NCBI GenBank assembly: GCA_037179385.1
Contig: CM074188.1
Location: 27,669,318 to 27,733,317 of the forward strand
DNA length: 64,000 nucleotides
From: Holothuria scabra
Lineage: Eukaryota > Echinodermata > Holothuroidea > Aspidochirotida > Holothuriidae
Direction of reading: 5' to 3'
Shown: positions 47,401 through 57,020 of the stretch, piece by piece
Layout of the letters: every line of letters starts with the position of its first letter
Numbering within the stretch: the first letter of the stretch is position 1
Notes under the pieces: generated by a model
Database searches by the model: none
What the model was told of the DNA's origin: nothing
Seen by the model: the letters and a program-made list of their open reading frames with translations, nothing else
Position numbers and translations under genes: made by a program

Positions 47401-48727
47401 GGGCTTTCCTCCAAAAAGGTTGTCAGTGTCGTTCGTTATTAAAAGAAAATGTATACAGGTTATATAGTTTTAATTTGTGAAAAGGGGGGAAATTCGAGTT
47501 GATTTTATTTTAGGACGTAAACAAATAGAAAAATGCAATTTTTCAGACTTTCGGGTAGCAGAAATCTTGAGACTAGACTAGGAGAAGTATCAGCAGGTAA
47601 TAATATATAGGAGAATGGTTTCTTTTCAAGAAAGTACCAGGAATACCATTTAAAGGTACCATTTTGCCGACGTGGAAGGAAAATTTTAATCGATTTGTTA
47701 CTGCATTATTCAAAAAGTTCTGTCATGCTCCGTGCCAAGTGGTGGTTACGCTCAGCGTAGGTAGTTCTACCACATATTTAGCCCCCGCCCCCAGTCCAAA
47801 ATAACGGGTGCGTCTTTGTATTCATTCATAGCCCTAATTAACAGGTGAAGACGAAGCCTTTGAATAAAACTATCGAAATTGGCAATGTAAATGTAGCTTT
47901 TTCGAGCAGGGGGCTTACAGCAATATGACAGCTATTAGCGTATTATGATATTACTTATGGAGTTAGTATAATAGAAACTTAACCGACAGTGACAGTGAAT
48001 TTAGTCCCACGCTTAACTTACATTGTATATTGTACATTCTTAATTATATCTGGATTGAAATAAAGATTTTTCTTTTGGTAAAAATTAGCTCCAAACGTTT
48101 TATTTTTTTTTTTAGTTTCGTATAGTGTTTTAATTTTAGTTTTTATTAATTTAGATTTTGCTGGTCGTTTTTGAAGTAATTGCTCAAAATGGGGAAACTC
48201 GTCTTTCATTTATATGTTACTTGCTGATCGTTATCATACTTTAACACCATAATTTTGTGTATGTTTCACATTCATCTCAAAGCGTTTCTGTCCACTTTGC
48301 TAGAGCAGCCGTATTAATCGATTCACTAAGTTTTCAATCGTTCATGTCTTCAAGAACCCGAAGAAAGAAGTAAACATGAGAAATAGTTGGAAGTATCCTA
48401 TATCACCCTCGTCATAAAAGGAGGAAAAAGTTAAACTAAGGGAAACGGCTATGTAATGAGATTTCCATAAAATTTGATAGAAAATGGAGACTTCTGTTGC
48501 AAGATGAGGCATTGTCTGGATGGTTTATCTCGATTCCTTAGGCAGTTAGGTGATCATTCATATTTAAAATCGTACTCAGAAGTACAAAATGTAACAATAG
48601 CGGTAAATCTGCTAGCTATTTTACCGTTCACATGTGCGCTCTTTTCGTTCGACTTGGTCACGGTAATATAAAGCAACCAATATTTTAAGAAAAAAGGGAA
48701 ACAAAAACAAATAAACTTACCAGCCAT
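32147..48727 (-). CDS. Dispanin / CD225 (IFITM-like) family membrane protein, five exons
   Basis: The joined exons give 183 residues. Residues 4-54 are Gln/Pro-rich with three GYP-x-QQQ repeats (20-39). The CD225 domain spans about 67-140: a membrane-embedded segment with a Cys-Cys pair at 82-83, the position palmitoylated in IFITM proteins, then GDY (105-107), SREARNW (114-120) and a hydrophobic segment with five Ile in a row (121-143). An unusual Asp/Asn-rich C-terminal tail of about 32 residues follows. Known members sit in endosomal and plasma membranes; IFITMs restrict viral entry and PRRT2 acts at synapses. Which role applies here cannot be told. Phases fit at every junction (coding lengths 7, 51, 104, 129 and 261 nt). 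The introns are 7.4, 1.4, 4.6 and 2.7 kb. The first exon codes only for Met-Ala plus one base, so it is the least secure. Confidence 0.88.
32408..34679 (-). other. Dispanin intron 4, no other feature seen in most of it
   Basis: AT-rich. A stretch at about 33165-33540 ('cagtggcgtactccgggac', 'tagacccctccccagg') resembles decayed poly-G element ends. Nothing coding recognised. Confidence 0.45.
34680..35038. mobile_element. Palindromic 'TCACTC' element, copy 2 (in dispanin intron 4)
   Basis: The ends CACTCTAAAATCAAAAGAGT and (inverted) ACTCTTTTGATTTAAGAGTT are flanked by TA on both sides (34678-34679 and 35039-35040). The whole 359 bp folds on itself through TCACTC/GAGTGA blocks. It lies 55 bp downstream of the exon 4 donor. 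Confidence 0.9.
35094..35222 (-). CDS. Dispanin gene, exon 4 (first half of CD225)
   Basis: Acceptor TTGTTTCAG before ATTCCAGTGC and donor GTAAATC after GCTTGGAAT. Codes for 43 residues including NDYLVHAILVTACCFWPSGI. Taking this donor gives exactly the usual spacing to the GDY motif encoded by exon 5. Confidence 0.92.
35288..35582 (+). mobile_element. M1 element (in dispanin intron 3)
   Basis: TTAA (35284-35287) precedes AGGCCAAATTCTCTCACCCC; the right end is 'gcttggggtgagcggattgg' then TCCT, followed by TCAA. All internal M1 landmarks are present. Confidence 0.87.
35724..35736 (+). promoter_or_regulatory. DR1 nuclear-receptor-type motif outside the minisatellites
   Basis: AGGTCA-A-AGGTCA, in dispanin intron 3, with no recognisable minisatellite around it. 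Such motifs bind RXR, HNF4 or COUP-TF type receptors in animals. Function here is unknown. Confidence 0.45.
36358..36617. mobile_element. Short element with AAGGGGAAGAAC inverted ends
   Basis: The left end 'aaagggtaagaacactcg' and right end 'cgaccgttcttcccctttaa' are inverted, and 'tcctgtttcatgatttgctc' inside matches 23058-23078. It directly abuts the next M1 copy. Confidence 0.6.
36618..36904 (-). mobile_element. M1 element, reverse orientation (in dispanin intron 3)
   Basis: Begins TCCTCTTACCCC just after TTAA and ends GTGAGAGGATTAGGCCCT followed by TCAT. The minus strand carries 'cttaagcccctcccacaact' and 'catcctcatccagacacaat'. Confidence 0.82.
37118..37267. mobile_element. Short poly-C element, 'GGCGTATCC' ends
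   Basis: 'ctggcgtatccacggggtgg' on the left and 'atcctggctatgctactgc' on the right are rough inverted ends around a C-rich core (37219-37228). Same general class as 14227-14493. Confidence 0.5.
37490..37813. mobile_element. Palindromic 'TCACTC' element, copy 3, decayed
   Basis: Many TTCACTC and GAGTGAA blocks. The right end 'cttttgttttttgttagagta' matches the family end; the left end is diverged. Lies in dispanin intron 3. Confidence 0.65.
38124..38313 (-). CDS. Candidate terminal exon of an unknown Cys-rich protein
   Basis: On the minus strand, after an acceptor-like TTTGGCCAGTTTCAG, the frame reads NCPLHSVAGHFKFLTREKKL and continues to RCGVQGNKCTENVESKRCWY, with seven Cys in about 63 residues, then TAA and AATAAA four bases later (38115-38120). 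The cysteine density and tight stop/poly(A) arrangement suggest a real exon of a secreted protein. No signal peptide or upstream exon was found, and I do not recognise the fold. It lies inside dispanin intron 3 on the same strand, so it could also be an alternative 3' end. It may be chance. Confidence 0.3.
38729..38938. mobile_element. Palindromic 'GGTCAAAATTGA' element, copy 1
   Basis: Flanked by TA (38727-38728 and 38939-38940). The ends are CACTCTAAAA and TTTTAGAGTG, and arms of about 55 bp ('ggatgcgatcaccggttatc' against 'ataaaaggtgaccgcatcc') fold back. It is the same family as 55764-55975. Confidence 0.88.
39799..39902 (-). CDS. Dispanin gene, exon 3 (GYP-QQQ repeats)
   Basis: Acceptor AAATAAAG before GATACCCACAGC and donor GTAAGTAAG after AACACA. 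Codes for the three GYP-x-QQQ repeats and a Gln/Pro linker. Confidence 0.88.
40189..40438. mobile_element. Palindromic 'TCACTC' element, copy 4 (dispanin intron 2)
   Basis: Starts CACTCTCAAAATAAAAAGAG and ends ACTCTTTTGTTTTAGATTG, with TA on both sides (40187-40188 and 40439-40440). Confidence 0.85.
40629..40926 (+). mobile_element. M1 element (dispanin intron 2), intact TTAA duplication
   Basis: TTAA at 40625-40628 and 40927-40930. Starts AAGGCCCACTTCTCTCACCCC and ends GTGGTGAGAGGTTTGGCCCT. Confidence 0.9.
41318..41368 (-). CDS. Dispanin gene, exon 2
   Basis: Acceptor TTTGTGAG before CATATCAAGTG and donor GTAAATC after CATCTG. Codes for YQVGSSGSNLPQAIPS plus split codons at both ends. Confidence 0.78.
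41369..43100 (-). other. Dispanin intron 1, proximal part: nothing recognised
   Basis: No coding signal with family resemblance; no repeat partner recognised. Confidence 0.4.
43101..43351. mobile_element. Palindromic element, 'GGTTGGTTAAA' type
   Basis: It starts CACTCTTAAAAGGTTGG and ends CCAACTTTTTTAGAGTG. Long inner arms ('caaatacctgaaattggtta' against 'taaccaatttcaggtatttg') fold back with a roughly 90-bp centre. GA flanks both ends (43099-43100 and 43352-43353). It shares only its outermost bases with the other palindromic families. Confidence 0.85.
44506..44590 (+). mobile_element. M1 element fragment (left end)
   Basis: 'aggcaaaatcctctcacttc' to 'tagtccctcccacagggg' resembles the first 80 bp of M1. 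The rest is lost; the next M1 copy begins 22 bp later. Confidence 0.55.
44612..44908 (-). mobile_element. M1 element, subfamily 2
   Basis: Perfect TTAA flanks (44608-44611 and 44909-44912). Closely related over its whole length to 57543-57838, so the two form a distinct, younger subfamily. On the minus strand it carries 'cccctcccacatttatctaa'. Confidence 0.9.
45024..45235. mobile_element. GAGGCTTT family element, copy 2
   Basis: TATA flanks both ends. Starts GAGGCTTTGCAATTACGTCA and ends ATGTGAAAAGCCTC. It abuts the LINE remnant that follows. Confidence 0.88.
45238..46146 (+). pseudogene. 3' end of a decayed LINE (non-LTR retrotransposon)
   Basis: A frame to 45573 reads SWLMKV-like at its start, then TWLKKTFNQRLSDIYEQDWL and FFLIKLHFSHRLHLCKFRS, the pattern after the reverse transcriptase domain of L2/CR1-like LINEs. 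Further conserved pieces continue in shifted frames: NSKLPIVVE near 45565, NIEFHDRVCDI near 45606 and KHLFQSSSKNVL near 45768. At least two frameshifts and several stops make it non-functional. A 3' untranslated part ends in short repeats of 'aactg/aactgaac' (46119-46146), as CR1/L2-type elements do. The RT and endonuclease parts are absent. Confidence 0.72.
46196..46590 (+). repeat. DR1-bearing minisatellite element, complete two-unit copy
   Basis: Runs from 'ggcaggcaaggaatctatgc' (46205), through (TG)n (46231-46272) and two units with 'cgatatcttgagatagg', to 'ggcaaggaatcactaagcc' (46555). DR1 at 46382-46394; a near-DR1 at 46526-46538. It shows the uninterrupted structure of the element split at 4077/5605. 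Confidence 0.82.
46601..46759. mobile_element. Short TIR element, 'CAGGTGCATATCCAG' ends
   Basis: The left end CAGGTGCATATCCAGA and right end (inverted) CCGGATCCGCGCCTG are similar in the manner of the poly-G families. The interior is G-rich. Confidence 0.6.
46760..48720 (-). other. Dispanin intron 1, distal part
   Basis: Mostly AT-rich with no family resemblance. A 34-bp segment 47375-47408 (minus) looks like a small exon, with acceptor TTTTTGGAG and donor GTAAGTC, but including it would break the dispanin frame; see the rejected list. Confidence 0.4.
48721..48727 (-). CDS. Dispanin gene, exon 1 coding part (start codon)
   Basis: On the minus strand, ATGGCTG is followed by the consensus donor GTAAGTTT. 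It leaves phase 1, and G joined to CA of exon 2 gives Ala-3. The ATG context is AACAAT. Chosen because it is the only nearby upstream ATG with a strong donor whose phase fits exon 2. Confidence 0.6.
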
Positions 48728-48849
48728 ATTGTTAAATCGTTAGGGTGGATGAAGTCCGCTGTTGGAATGCGCTGTGAAATGACCGTCGTTCAAAGAATGG
48801 GTTGGCTACGACTTTAACATTCCTAATGACATCCGCATAAAGGTATACA

Positions 48850-48858
48850 AATTATATA
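48850..48858 (-). promoter_or_regulatory. Possible TATA box of the dispanin gene
   Basis: The minus strand reads GTATATAAT about 125 bp upstream of the candidate start codon. It would give a 5' untranslated region of about 95 nt. AT-rich context makes this weak. Confidence 0.25.
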
Positions 48859-49050
48859 CTATTTTTAGCCATTCAAACGCCTTCATACGGGCAAGTCAAT
48901 ATCAGAACATAAAAACTCAAATGTAAAATATGAAACAATCGACGGAACGGAAGTAGCAAATCCCACCCTGTTTGCTAATGGTGTAAGCCAAGCTTATAGC
49001 GTAATAAATTAGCGAAGAACAGAAATTTATTCAGTTTGAAAAGATTTGAG

Positions 49051-49292
49051 GACCGCGTGTTTGATCTAACGTTAAGAGCATCCGCCTCTCACGCGGAAGG
49101 CCCGGGTTTTATTCCCAGGTCGAGTCATGCCAAAGACTCTAAAAAAGAAACTACTGTCGTAGTGCGTGATGCTCCGCATAAGCAATGGAGTAGGGAAAAC
49201 AAGCCTGTATCACAACTCGAAAAAAGGACGTGGCCGGCTCGACTTGAACCAGTAGGCTGGAAACTGGGCCGTAAAACCCCATCTAACTAACT
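49051..49292 (+). repeat. tRNA(Glu)-derived SINE, near full length
   Basis: The head contains a tRNA-like anticodon arm: stem CCGC, seven-base loop CTCTCAC, stem GCGG, giving anticodon CTC (Glu). The B-box region is GGGTTTTATTCCC and the A-box-like region 'tttgatctaacgttaagagc'. The unrelated body ('ggagtagggaaaacaagcc', 'aggacgtggccggctcgact') and a ctaa-type tail follow. Pol III transcription and LINE-driven mobility are expected of such elements. Confidence 0.88.
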
Positions 49293-49451
49293 TTCTTTAA
49301 CGTAGAGCAAAGTACTCTGGCCCATAGTACTCGACATAATAAAGAGTGCACCAAATTCAGGGTAAAGTCAACTAAAACAAACAAAATAAAGTTTTAGGAC
49401 TGTTGTTTTCCGTTTATCAGTTCATGTTTACTAATTCAGTTATTCGTTACT

Positions 49452-49676
49452 GCAGACAAGTCAAGTTCTCCCAACCCACACACTTTCAGCCCTCTCACAA
49501 CTATCTACGACTCATTCTCATTCAGACACAGTCTCAGTTTGCTGCTTCAGGGTGAGTATGCAAGACCCAACGTGGAACCAAAACACTCCCGGAAGTTGCT
49601 GTCAATCAAAGTACTGTGCCAAATGAGAATATCTCTAGACTGTTAAATTTGTAGTTTGGAAACGAATTGACTGCCT
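49452..49676 (+). mobile_element. M1 element, decayed
   Basis: 'caagttctcccaaccc' on the left, 'tcattctcattcagacacag' and 'cagggtgagtatgcaagacc' inside, ends ATTGACTGCCT followed by TTAA (49677-49680). Confidence 0.78.
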
Positions 49677-49680
49677 TTAA

Positions 49681-51087
49681 ACTGTGTTTGAAACATTACA
49701 TTTGTAAGCAAATCACGTACACTACAACTTCAGGAAGGCCATCTTAATACCCCCTGAAATTTTCCGAACGACGTCGGCCGAATCGTTTTCATCGTCCTTT
49801 GTATATATAGGATATAAAGATTCATGATGGAAGTTTATAAAGGTATTCTGAGTCAGTGGCGACGGTACGGGGGAGCAAGAGGTGACATTTCTCCCACGAT
49901 TTTGTCCTCCCCCCCCCCCACTTCTCCTAGACTTGGCCAAGTCTCCCGTGAATGTTCCCAGGGGAGCTGACAGCTACCTTTACAAAAGCTCTACTTCAGT
50001 ACAGTCAGCATACCGAGTTTGCCTGTTTTAGTGTGCCGTCTATCGGTCTATTAAATGTCTCAACGAAAGAGAAGTGATACAACTAATGAACGATGGAGGG
50101 CGTATTGAAAAATGCAAATACGGTATGCTGTACTGTGTTGAAGTAGCGTAGGGGATCTTGTTGGGGTAGTTGTTGGCTCTCCTGAGAACACTCAAGACAG
50201 ACCTGTACAAGTCTACACTTGCCCCCCAAAGTGAGGACTGTAAGGAGTTGTGTTAACCAGAAAAAATATTAGTATTCCTCTCCCGTGACCTAATTTTTCA
50301 TGCAGATATATAACCTCAAGAGCTTCCGGGTTTCGCCCTTTAGACCCCACCCCTAGGAGCAGGCTTCTTTGGGCTCGGTTTTGCGAAGCGCCCGAATTTT
50401 TTTTCCTTCCAACATTATCTTTTGCTCTTAGTTTGTAATCCACCAAAGTTTTAACATTCTGGCGCCGTCACAGCTCGGAGGTAGTGCTTCCATTATGAAA
50501 GTGCAGTTGGGAAGCAGACCTCACATTTGTGACCGTTACTGCGCAATCTTTACACCCGCGGCACTTGCGGTGAAATGCATTCTGGGAGACCGTACTCCAG
50601 CTAGCTTACGCAGAGCGGAAACGACACCATGCCAATAATTCTTATTAATAAGTACTTTTTGAGAATACTGGCTCGTGATTGGTCAGTTACCCATGTTCTA
50701 ATCCAGTGTAGAGACATAGGGTTTATGGAGAGCAACTTTTTGATCAACATGACTGTAAACACAACTTTGCTGACACGGTATTATCATAGTCATAATAGGC
50801 AGATGGTCTGGTAAGCTATTGTACTGTAACACAAGATTACGGTTCTATGTTGAAGCAGTACGTTTTCCGTGGTCACGTGGCATTCAGGGTGCACAGCTTG
50901 TTCTGCGAAGTGACTACGACTGCACGATAACCTCAGTGCTTGACATGTTGAAAGGGGAGTTTTTCCAAAAATGCAACTAGAATATGAGCTTGTAAGAGAC
51001 AAAATCAATAATTTAAATTTTACAGAGTTTTAATTCTATATGAGCCTCGCATCACTTATAATTCTACTTCAATTTGGCGAGAACTGA
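49681..51087. other. Intergenic, no gene seen
   Basis: A C10 tract at 49910 and 'gcgaagcgcccgaatttttt' at 50384 are scraps of the poly-G element families. No coding signal. Confidence 0.45.
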
Positions 51088-51678
51088 CAAAAACACCCCG
51101 TAGTACTAGGGTAGCCCATGTACATAACGTACCATAGCCCACAATGGCCTGCATCGATCGTCCCTTCGACGATCACTGAAGGAAGGGTAATTTCTTATGT
51201 AATCTTCTTCACTCTGAAATAAGTTGTGAAATCATGTTTACTTTTACATTTCTAGGACTATAGCCTAAATGTAGCCTGTGTTATTTTTAACTTTCATTCT
51301 CAGTGCACTATGCATGCATGACATCTAAAGCTGGCTAAACTAACATGAAGGCATACTGCTCGTGTTTGAAGTTCACTCAAAAAAGTTTAACGAAACAGAT
51401 TTAATAAGTTGTTGTTGTTGTTGTTGTTTTTGAGGCCTGATAAAGATCAAGAGAAATTATAATTAGAGGTATAGCCCCGTTGCTAGAAGGCCCAAAAGAT
51501 GTCCACTGAAATGGTCGAGTGACAGAATTGTGAAAAAAACGAGATGGAAGCTGCGTATGGCGAGAAACTTATTAAAAGTTCACGTGTAGGCGGGAAAGTG
51601 CAACTTGGTTCAGGCTCAGGTTGGATTGACTTACCGTGGTCGGTCGGTGAAAAAATAGTGTTGTAAAGGGTCACGGTA

Positions 51679-51972
<294 letters not shown>

Positions 51973-52004
51973 TTAACTATTGACCAATACACGGAAAACA
52001 TTTT

Positions 52005-52141
<137 letters not shown>

Positions 52142-52888
52142 CATGGTGGTTGCAGTTTTACGGGCTAACTTGCAGTATCGGCGCCGTTGAACTTGAAGCT
52201 AACTGGCCACCGTTCACCTGGTACATTTATTTTCCCACGCTCTGCGAGCGTATATCATTGGATACCATGAGTCGGTCAATCAATAAGCGTTGTACTCTGT
52301 CTACCTACCATACATTTTGTATGTAGTGACCGACTCAAGGTACTGACCGACTCAAGATACACTATATACGTGCAAACGTGGGTATAGTTACTTCGTAGCT
52401 TATATGAAGATGTCTTCTATTTTCACATTAGTTAATTGCAAAATCATCGCTTAGCATGGATATCATATGTTTTAAGAGAAAGGAAACACTTAAATTCAAT
52501 CATTAAATATTGCAAGAACACTTTTCGTCAGTTTCTTTCACTGAAAGTGTACAGGACTGCGTAGGGCCCGGCGTGCACACTTAACGAAGTCCGTGCACTC
52601 TGAATACCACGTGACCTTCGTTTTTCGAGAACAACTTCGAAACTAACAATAGCTTGCCAGACCATTCGCCCACTGTAGACCATAAAGTAGGCTTGACTAG
52701 CCTACATAGTTTTAGGTTACATACATTATACAACAGTAAAATTATAGTACACATACTGGCCCAACCACTTCAAAATGGTGACTGACGTTTTAAGCAATTA
52801 AGTCATACGACTGCAATTTTCCCCATAACTGTCCAACTTAAAATGTAAGTATATTTGGTTGACCGCAATGTTGCAGGTATATTGAAAC

Positions 52889-53319
52889 AAATAAATTAGA
52901 TCCGAGGCCTAACGTTTGGCCTAACGTAATCAGATTTCAGACCTTTAATTCAGAGAGTATTAAGTGAAGGTCTTGTTACGTGTTTCAAAGTTCACATAGA
53001 GCCTAGGGCCTAAATTAGACCTAGGCCTAAGCTTAGACTTAGAGCCCGAACGTGTAAAGGATTCAGTATGGCACACCGTTGTCGAGAAAAAGAAATGTAA
53101 GTAGGACCATACAAAACAGTTATTATCTTATCGCTCCGTGGGGAGGATGAGATATTGTAATCACTCTGTCCGGTGGGCTATAAATGGGAAAGCCAGCTGA
53201 AATTTGCATTGTTTCCATGGTAATGGTTGGTGCCCCCAAGTTACTAGTCCAAGGGTCTAACCTACGGTGGGGTCCCCCAAGGTAGCAAAAACTCCAATTC
53301 TGTGTGAGGGGTCAAAACG
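52889..53319. other. Intergenic, no gene seen
   Basis: A cluster of 'cctaggcctaa' palindromic words lies at 52993-53042. Nothing coding. Confidence 0.45.
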
Positions 53320-54310
53320 TGTCCGTGTGTGTGTGTGTGAATTTTTGTTTTGCTAATATCTCCTAAAAGGTTCGGTCGATTTTCTTCAAATTTTGTAGGA
53401 GGGTACAGAGGTCAAATTTGGTGAAAATCATGTTTTTACTATATTTCTGTAATGGAACATCGCACTGACATGAAACTTTGCACGTTTCATGAGAATATAT
53501 AGAACTACCAAAATATATGGTTACCATGGCAACAGGTATCAAAGGTCACGTGATGAAAGGGGAATGTCTATTTTTAAGCGATCAAACTTGGTGGGAAGGT
53601 ATTCCAGGGTTAGAACTTGTGTCTCGCAGAATTCAGGAAGTGAAGGTCAAAGGTCAAAGGTCAGAGGTCATATTTCGATAACAATCATTTTGGAGGGTTT
53701 TTGGCTGTATTTCTGGTCTTTTACCGTATTTCTGTAAAGGAACATCGCATTGACGTGAAACTTTGCACGTGTCATGAGAACATCTAGAACTACCAAAATA
53801 CATGGTTACCATGGCAACAGACATTTAAGGTCACGTGATGGAAGTGGAAGTCTTTGTTTTCAAGTTAAAAAAAGCAGAAACTTTTAACTCGAACTCCTCC
53901 TAGTGGGCTCGACCGATCCTTTTCAAACTTGGTGGAAAGATACCCCAGGGTTAGAACTTTTGTCTCGCAGATTCCCGGAAGTGAAGGTCAAAGGTCAAAT
54001 TTAGGTAAAATCATACTTTTGTCTGTATTTCGGTAATGAAACGTGTTAGTGACATGAAATTTCGCACATGTCATGAGGATGACTAGAACTACCAAAATAT
54101 ATGGTTGTCATGGCAACAGAATCTGGAGGTGATGGTCTAAGGCCAAAGGTCAAATTGAGTCAAAATCGTTTTTTGTACATAATTCCAGGGATAAACATTG
54201 CACCAACTGAAACATGAAACGTATAACAGGAGTGACATGTTCTGCCAAAATATTTCGTTGCCATGGCAACTCAGGTTTGAAGTCGCGTGACAGGAGGTCA
54301 AATGTACGGT
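53320..54310 (+). repeat. Minisatellite with AGGTCA clusters, second family
   Basis: After (TG)n (53321-53338), units of about 235-300 bp repeat 'acatgaaactttgcac', 'catgagaa.at.tagaacta', 'ccaaaatatatggttaccat' and 'ggcaacag', then a GGTCAAAGGTCA block. Four half-sites spaced by one base lie at 53644-53670, and a DR1 at 53985-53997. The unit differs from the 5605-6557 family but shares the (TG)n-then-DR1 layout. Confidence 0.82.
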
Positions 54311-55763
54311 TTTACTTCAAAAACTGCTGGTTGTTGGCTTTTGTTTAAAGGTGATGAAGATGTGCCTCAAACTGAGAAAATGTGTCCCGTAGAGCCCGGT
54401 CCAAGGTGTAGAAAACCCTTTCCATAATTGTCTTGCGTATAGAAATCTTCTTCTTTAATTGTATGGGGTTTGAAAGTATTAAGAGTCAATATTTGTTACC
54501 GTTTCCTAAGGCGGGAAATAACGCCTTTTGGATTTACAAACATCGGTGCACGCGGAAGTGACAATTTGACTTGCGCGTCGTTCTTTTCGGCAATGTGCTT
54601 ATACTAAAAACGTACTACATAAAATGCTGTTAACAGCTGAAATTCATAAATTCATCGTCGTCCATGATATCAGTTCAATAACCACTGCAATTGCTTCACG
54701 AACTCTATGGTTTTCCACTCTCCAAGGTAGGCCTAAATAATCACTCAGTTTGACTTACACGTTTCCGCTAAATACTGTTACCATTAACAGCTCGGTTTGC
54801 GCGTCTGCTTTTCAAACGAAGTTCGAATATCTCCACGCGACTTCTATGCCGCGTCGTAGAAATCTAAAGCGCAATATTTTCAGGGCGCGGACGTCAGCTC
54901 GCAGACGTGAACTGTGGGCTAAAACGCCGCATCGCCCTGGCCACGTCGTGTAATCTAAAGCCCCCTAATGACGCTTGTGGCCTCACGCAGTAGACTTCGT
55001 AATGCGCGTGTGGTAGGCTAAGCGCACGTATCTGATTGGTTAATCAGCTGTCCGAATTTGTTGGTGTAACATGCAATGGTACGCGTTTTGTTCGTCTCGG
55101 CCTTACTATAAGGAGCTTACACGCGTGTAAAAGCCAACTAACGCAACCACCTTCAGGAGGAACACACACGGAAGCTAAGTAAAGAAATGTGGTGCGTGGT
55201 GGGATGTCTTTTAGAACAACTAGAGCGTCCGCTGAATTTGACCTTTTTACCTTTGGTGCAAGCTCCTCACAGAGGACATCAATGCGTTGCGCGTTTCTCT
55301 ACTCTGTTTTTGTTTGTTTTTTTTTTTATCCGGAGGGCTCTTTTACAAGCTCTATGGAGCTTCTCTGAGTTTCCTCCTGAGTTTCTCTTTAGCTTTGTTT
55401 CGTTGTTTTATTTTTTTGAATTGTGTTGTAAATCCAGAGGATGACTCAAATAAATGTTGTCGAAATTGTTCTTCCAGGCGTACATTGTGCAACAATTGTT
55501 GCTAAGGTTCTATCGTGCGCACGTATCGGTAACACACCTACTGCGTATGATCAGTAACATCCAGTAAGCCTAATAACATTCGTGGAGTTTACTTGGAAGT
55601 AAACTAACCTACATCACGTGACCCCACGTCGGCTTCAATTTCAATGCGTATTTCGCGTTGACGTGCCTTCTCCAGTTACAGTTATAGCTCACTGTTCGAA
55701 CAGACTTTGACATCACGCATATAGGCAGAGACCCTTTATGCGTGACGTCATCGGGAGAACACA
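54311..55763. other. Intergenic, no gene seen
   Basis: Somewhat richer in CpG and 'gcgcgt' words around 54780-55140 than its surroundings, but no supported exon. Confidence 0.4.
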
Positions 55764-55975
55764 CACTCCAAAGACATCCTGGTCAAAATTGAACAGGATG
55801 CGGTCACCGGTTATCCCACACGGATTCCTGGTTAAACAGTGACATATTCCTGTTGAAATTTTACCAGGAGTATGTTAAATTTTAACCAAAATTTTGTCAA
55901 GTTTAACCAGGATATCTGGGTTGGATAACCGGTGACCGCATCCTGGTCAATTTTGACCAAGATGTTTTTGGAGTG
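55764..55975. mobile_element. Palindromic 'GGTCAAAATTGA' element, copy 2
   Basis: Starts CACTCCAAAGACATCCTGG and ends CCAAGATGTTTTTGGAGTG. The arms ('ggatgcggtcaccggttatc' and 'ggataaccggtgaccgcatc') are almost perfectly inverted. 212 bp against 210 bp for the copy at 38729. Confidence 0.9.
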
Positions 55976-57020
55976 TGTGCACTTTCGATGCATGACAATG
56001 CGTTGGATCTTGTATCGCAGTGCAGCAATATGCTAGATTCCATCATGCACTGCGTTTCAAGATGTCTGACTTACTAACAAATGTACTGCAAACAGATTCG
56101 CAGAATACGCAAAGCGGGATTGACCGTCTTCGGGAAAACTGGAAAAATTTATCAAGGATAATATGTGGGAAAGTATATTTCGTGATCAAATTTGGTAATT
56201 GGTAGACAGCTTCGGGATGATTTCGGCACAAATTTGTGACCATTCGCAAACGCTCACAGAGGTTGACCTGAAATCTAGCGTTGATTCTTGCGCATTTTAG
56301 CCGTCAGTTTCGCCTGAAATTGGTGATACATACTTGCGAAGACATTCTGGTAAGTTTAATAATTTTCCTGTTCGTCATTGAAAGTATACAGAATAAAACA
56401 GCAATTCTTTTTCCCAAGTGTACATTTCCATAACGGCTAAACTTTAAAATTGTGTGACGTCTTCAGAACTGTATATATTTTGGTGACCCCGAGGTCAGCT
56501 TCTGAACTGAGAGTACCAAATTCTAGAATTACGACAACATTTTAGAGGTTGTGTGATAAAATCCTAAAATTAAACGAGACCTTAGTTGAAGTTTGATTGG
56601 GATTCTATCAACATCACACGAAACAAGGGATTACATGATCGATTGTGCAATCTCGTGTAATTCCAAAGGTAAGTGCGGTGCGATGAGGTATAATATATGC
56701 ACTCATCTCCCATTGCCATAGTGCCCTCCCATACTACTTATTCACTTATTTGAAATACCGTAATTCTTTCAGGAAACCCCATCTTCACAGGACATTCCTA
56801 AGCTAGATAGCGGTTTATTTACTCAATTTAAAAGTTAAGTCTATTCACTCAATAATTCGCCTATTTGGCTACTACTTTGTGATGCCTTCCTTGCAATACT
56901 CGCATTTAGCTGCTCTTGTCTCCTATTGAAATTTAAATGCTTATTCATGACCTTGGATGGTTATTCATGACCTTGAATGCCTAATTATGACATTGAAAAC
57001 CTCACCTTTCTTTCACACTG
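55976..57020. other. Intergenic, no confirmed gene
   Basis: A plus-strand frame at 56062-56170 (MSDLLTNVLQTDSQNTQSGI...) is amphipathic and ends near a GTATAT donor-like site but has no partner exon. A 'ttattcatgaccttg' duplication is at 56941-56985. Confidence 0.35.

Noticed and set aside
47375..47408. 34-bp minus-strand segment with acceptor-like and donor (GTAAGTC) borders inside dispanin intron 1
   Set aside because: Including it would shift the frame between exon 1 and exon 2. Direct splicing of 48721 to 41368 keeps phase. It could still be an untranslated or alternative exon.
49072..49130. Possible functional tRNA-Glu gene
   Set aside because: Only the anticodon and T-arm regions resemble a tRNA; acceptor pairing is absent and the sequence continues into the SINE body.
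54750..54953. Arg-rich frame in a CpG-richer stretch
   Set aside because: No splice support or homology; base composition alone explains it.
56020..56205. Amphipathic frame MSDLLTNVLQTDSQ... near a donor-like GTATAT
   Set aside because: Weak donor, no partner exon and no recognised family; not enough to call a gene.
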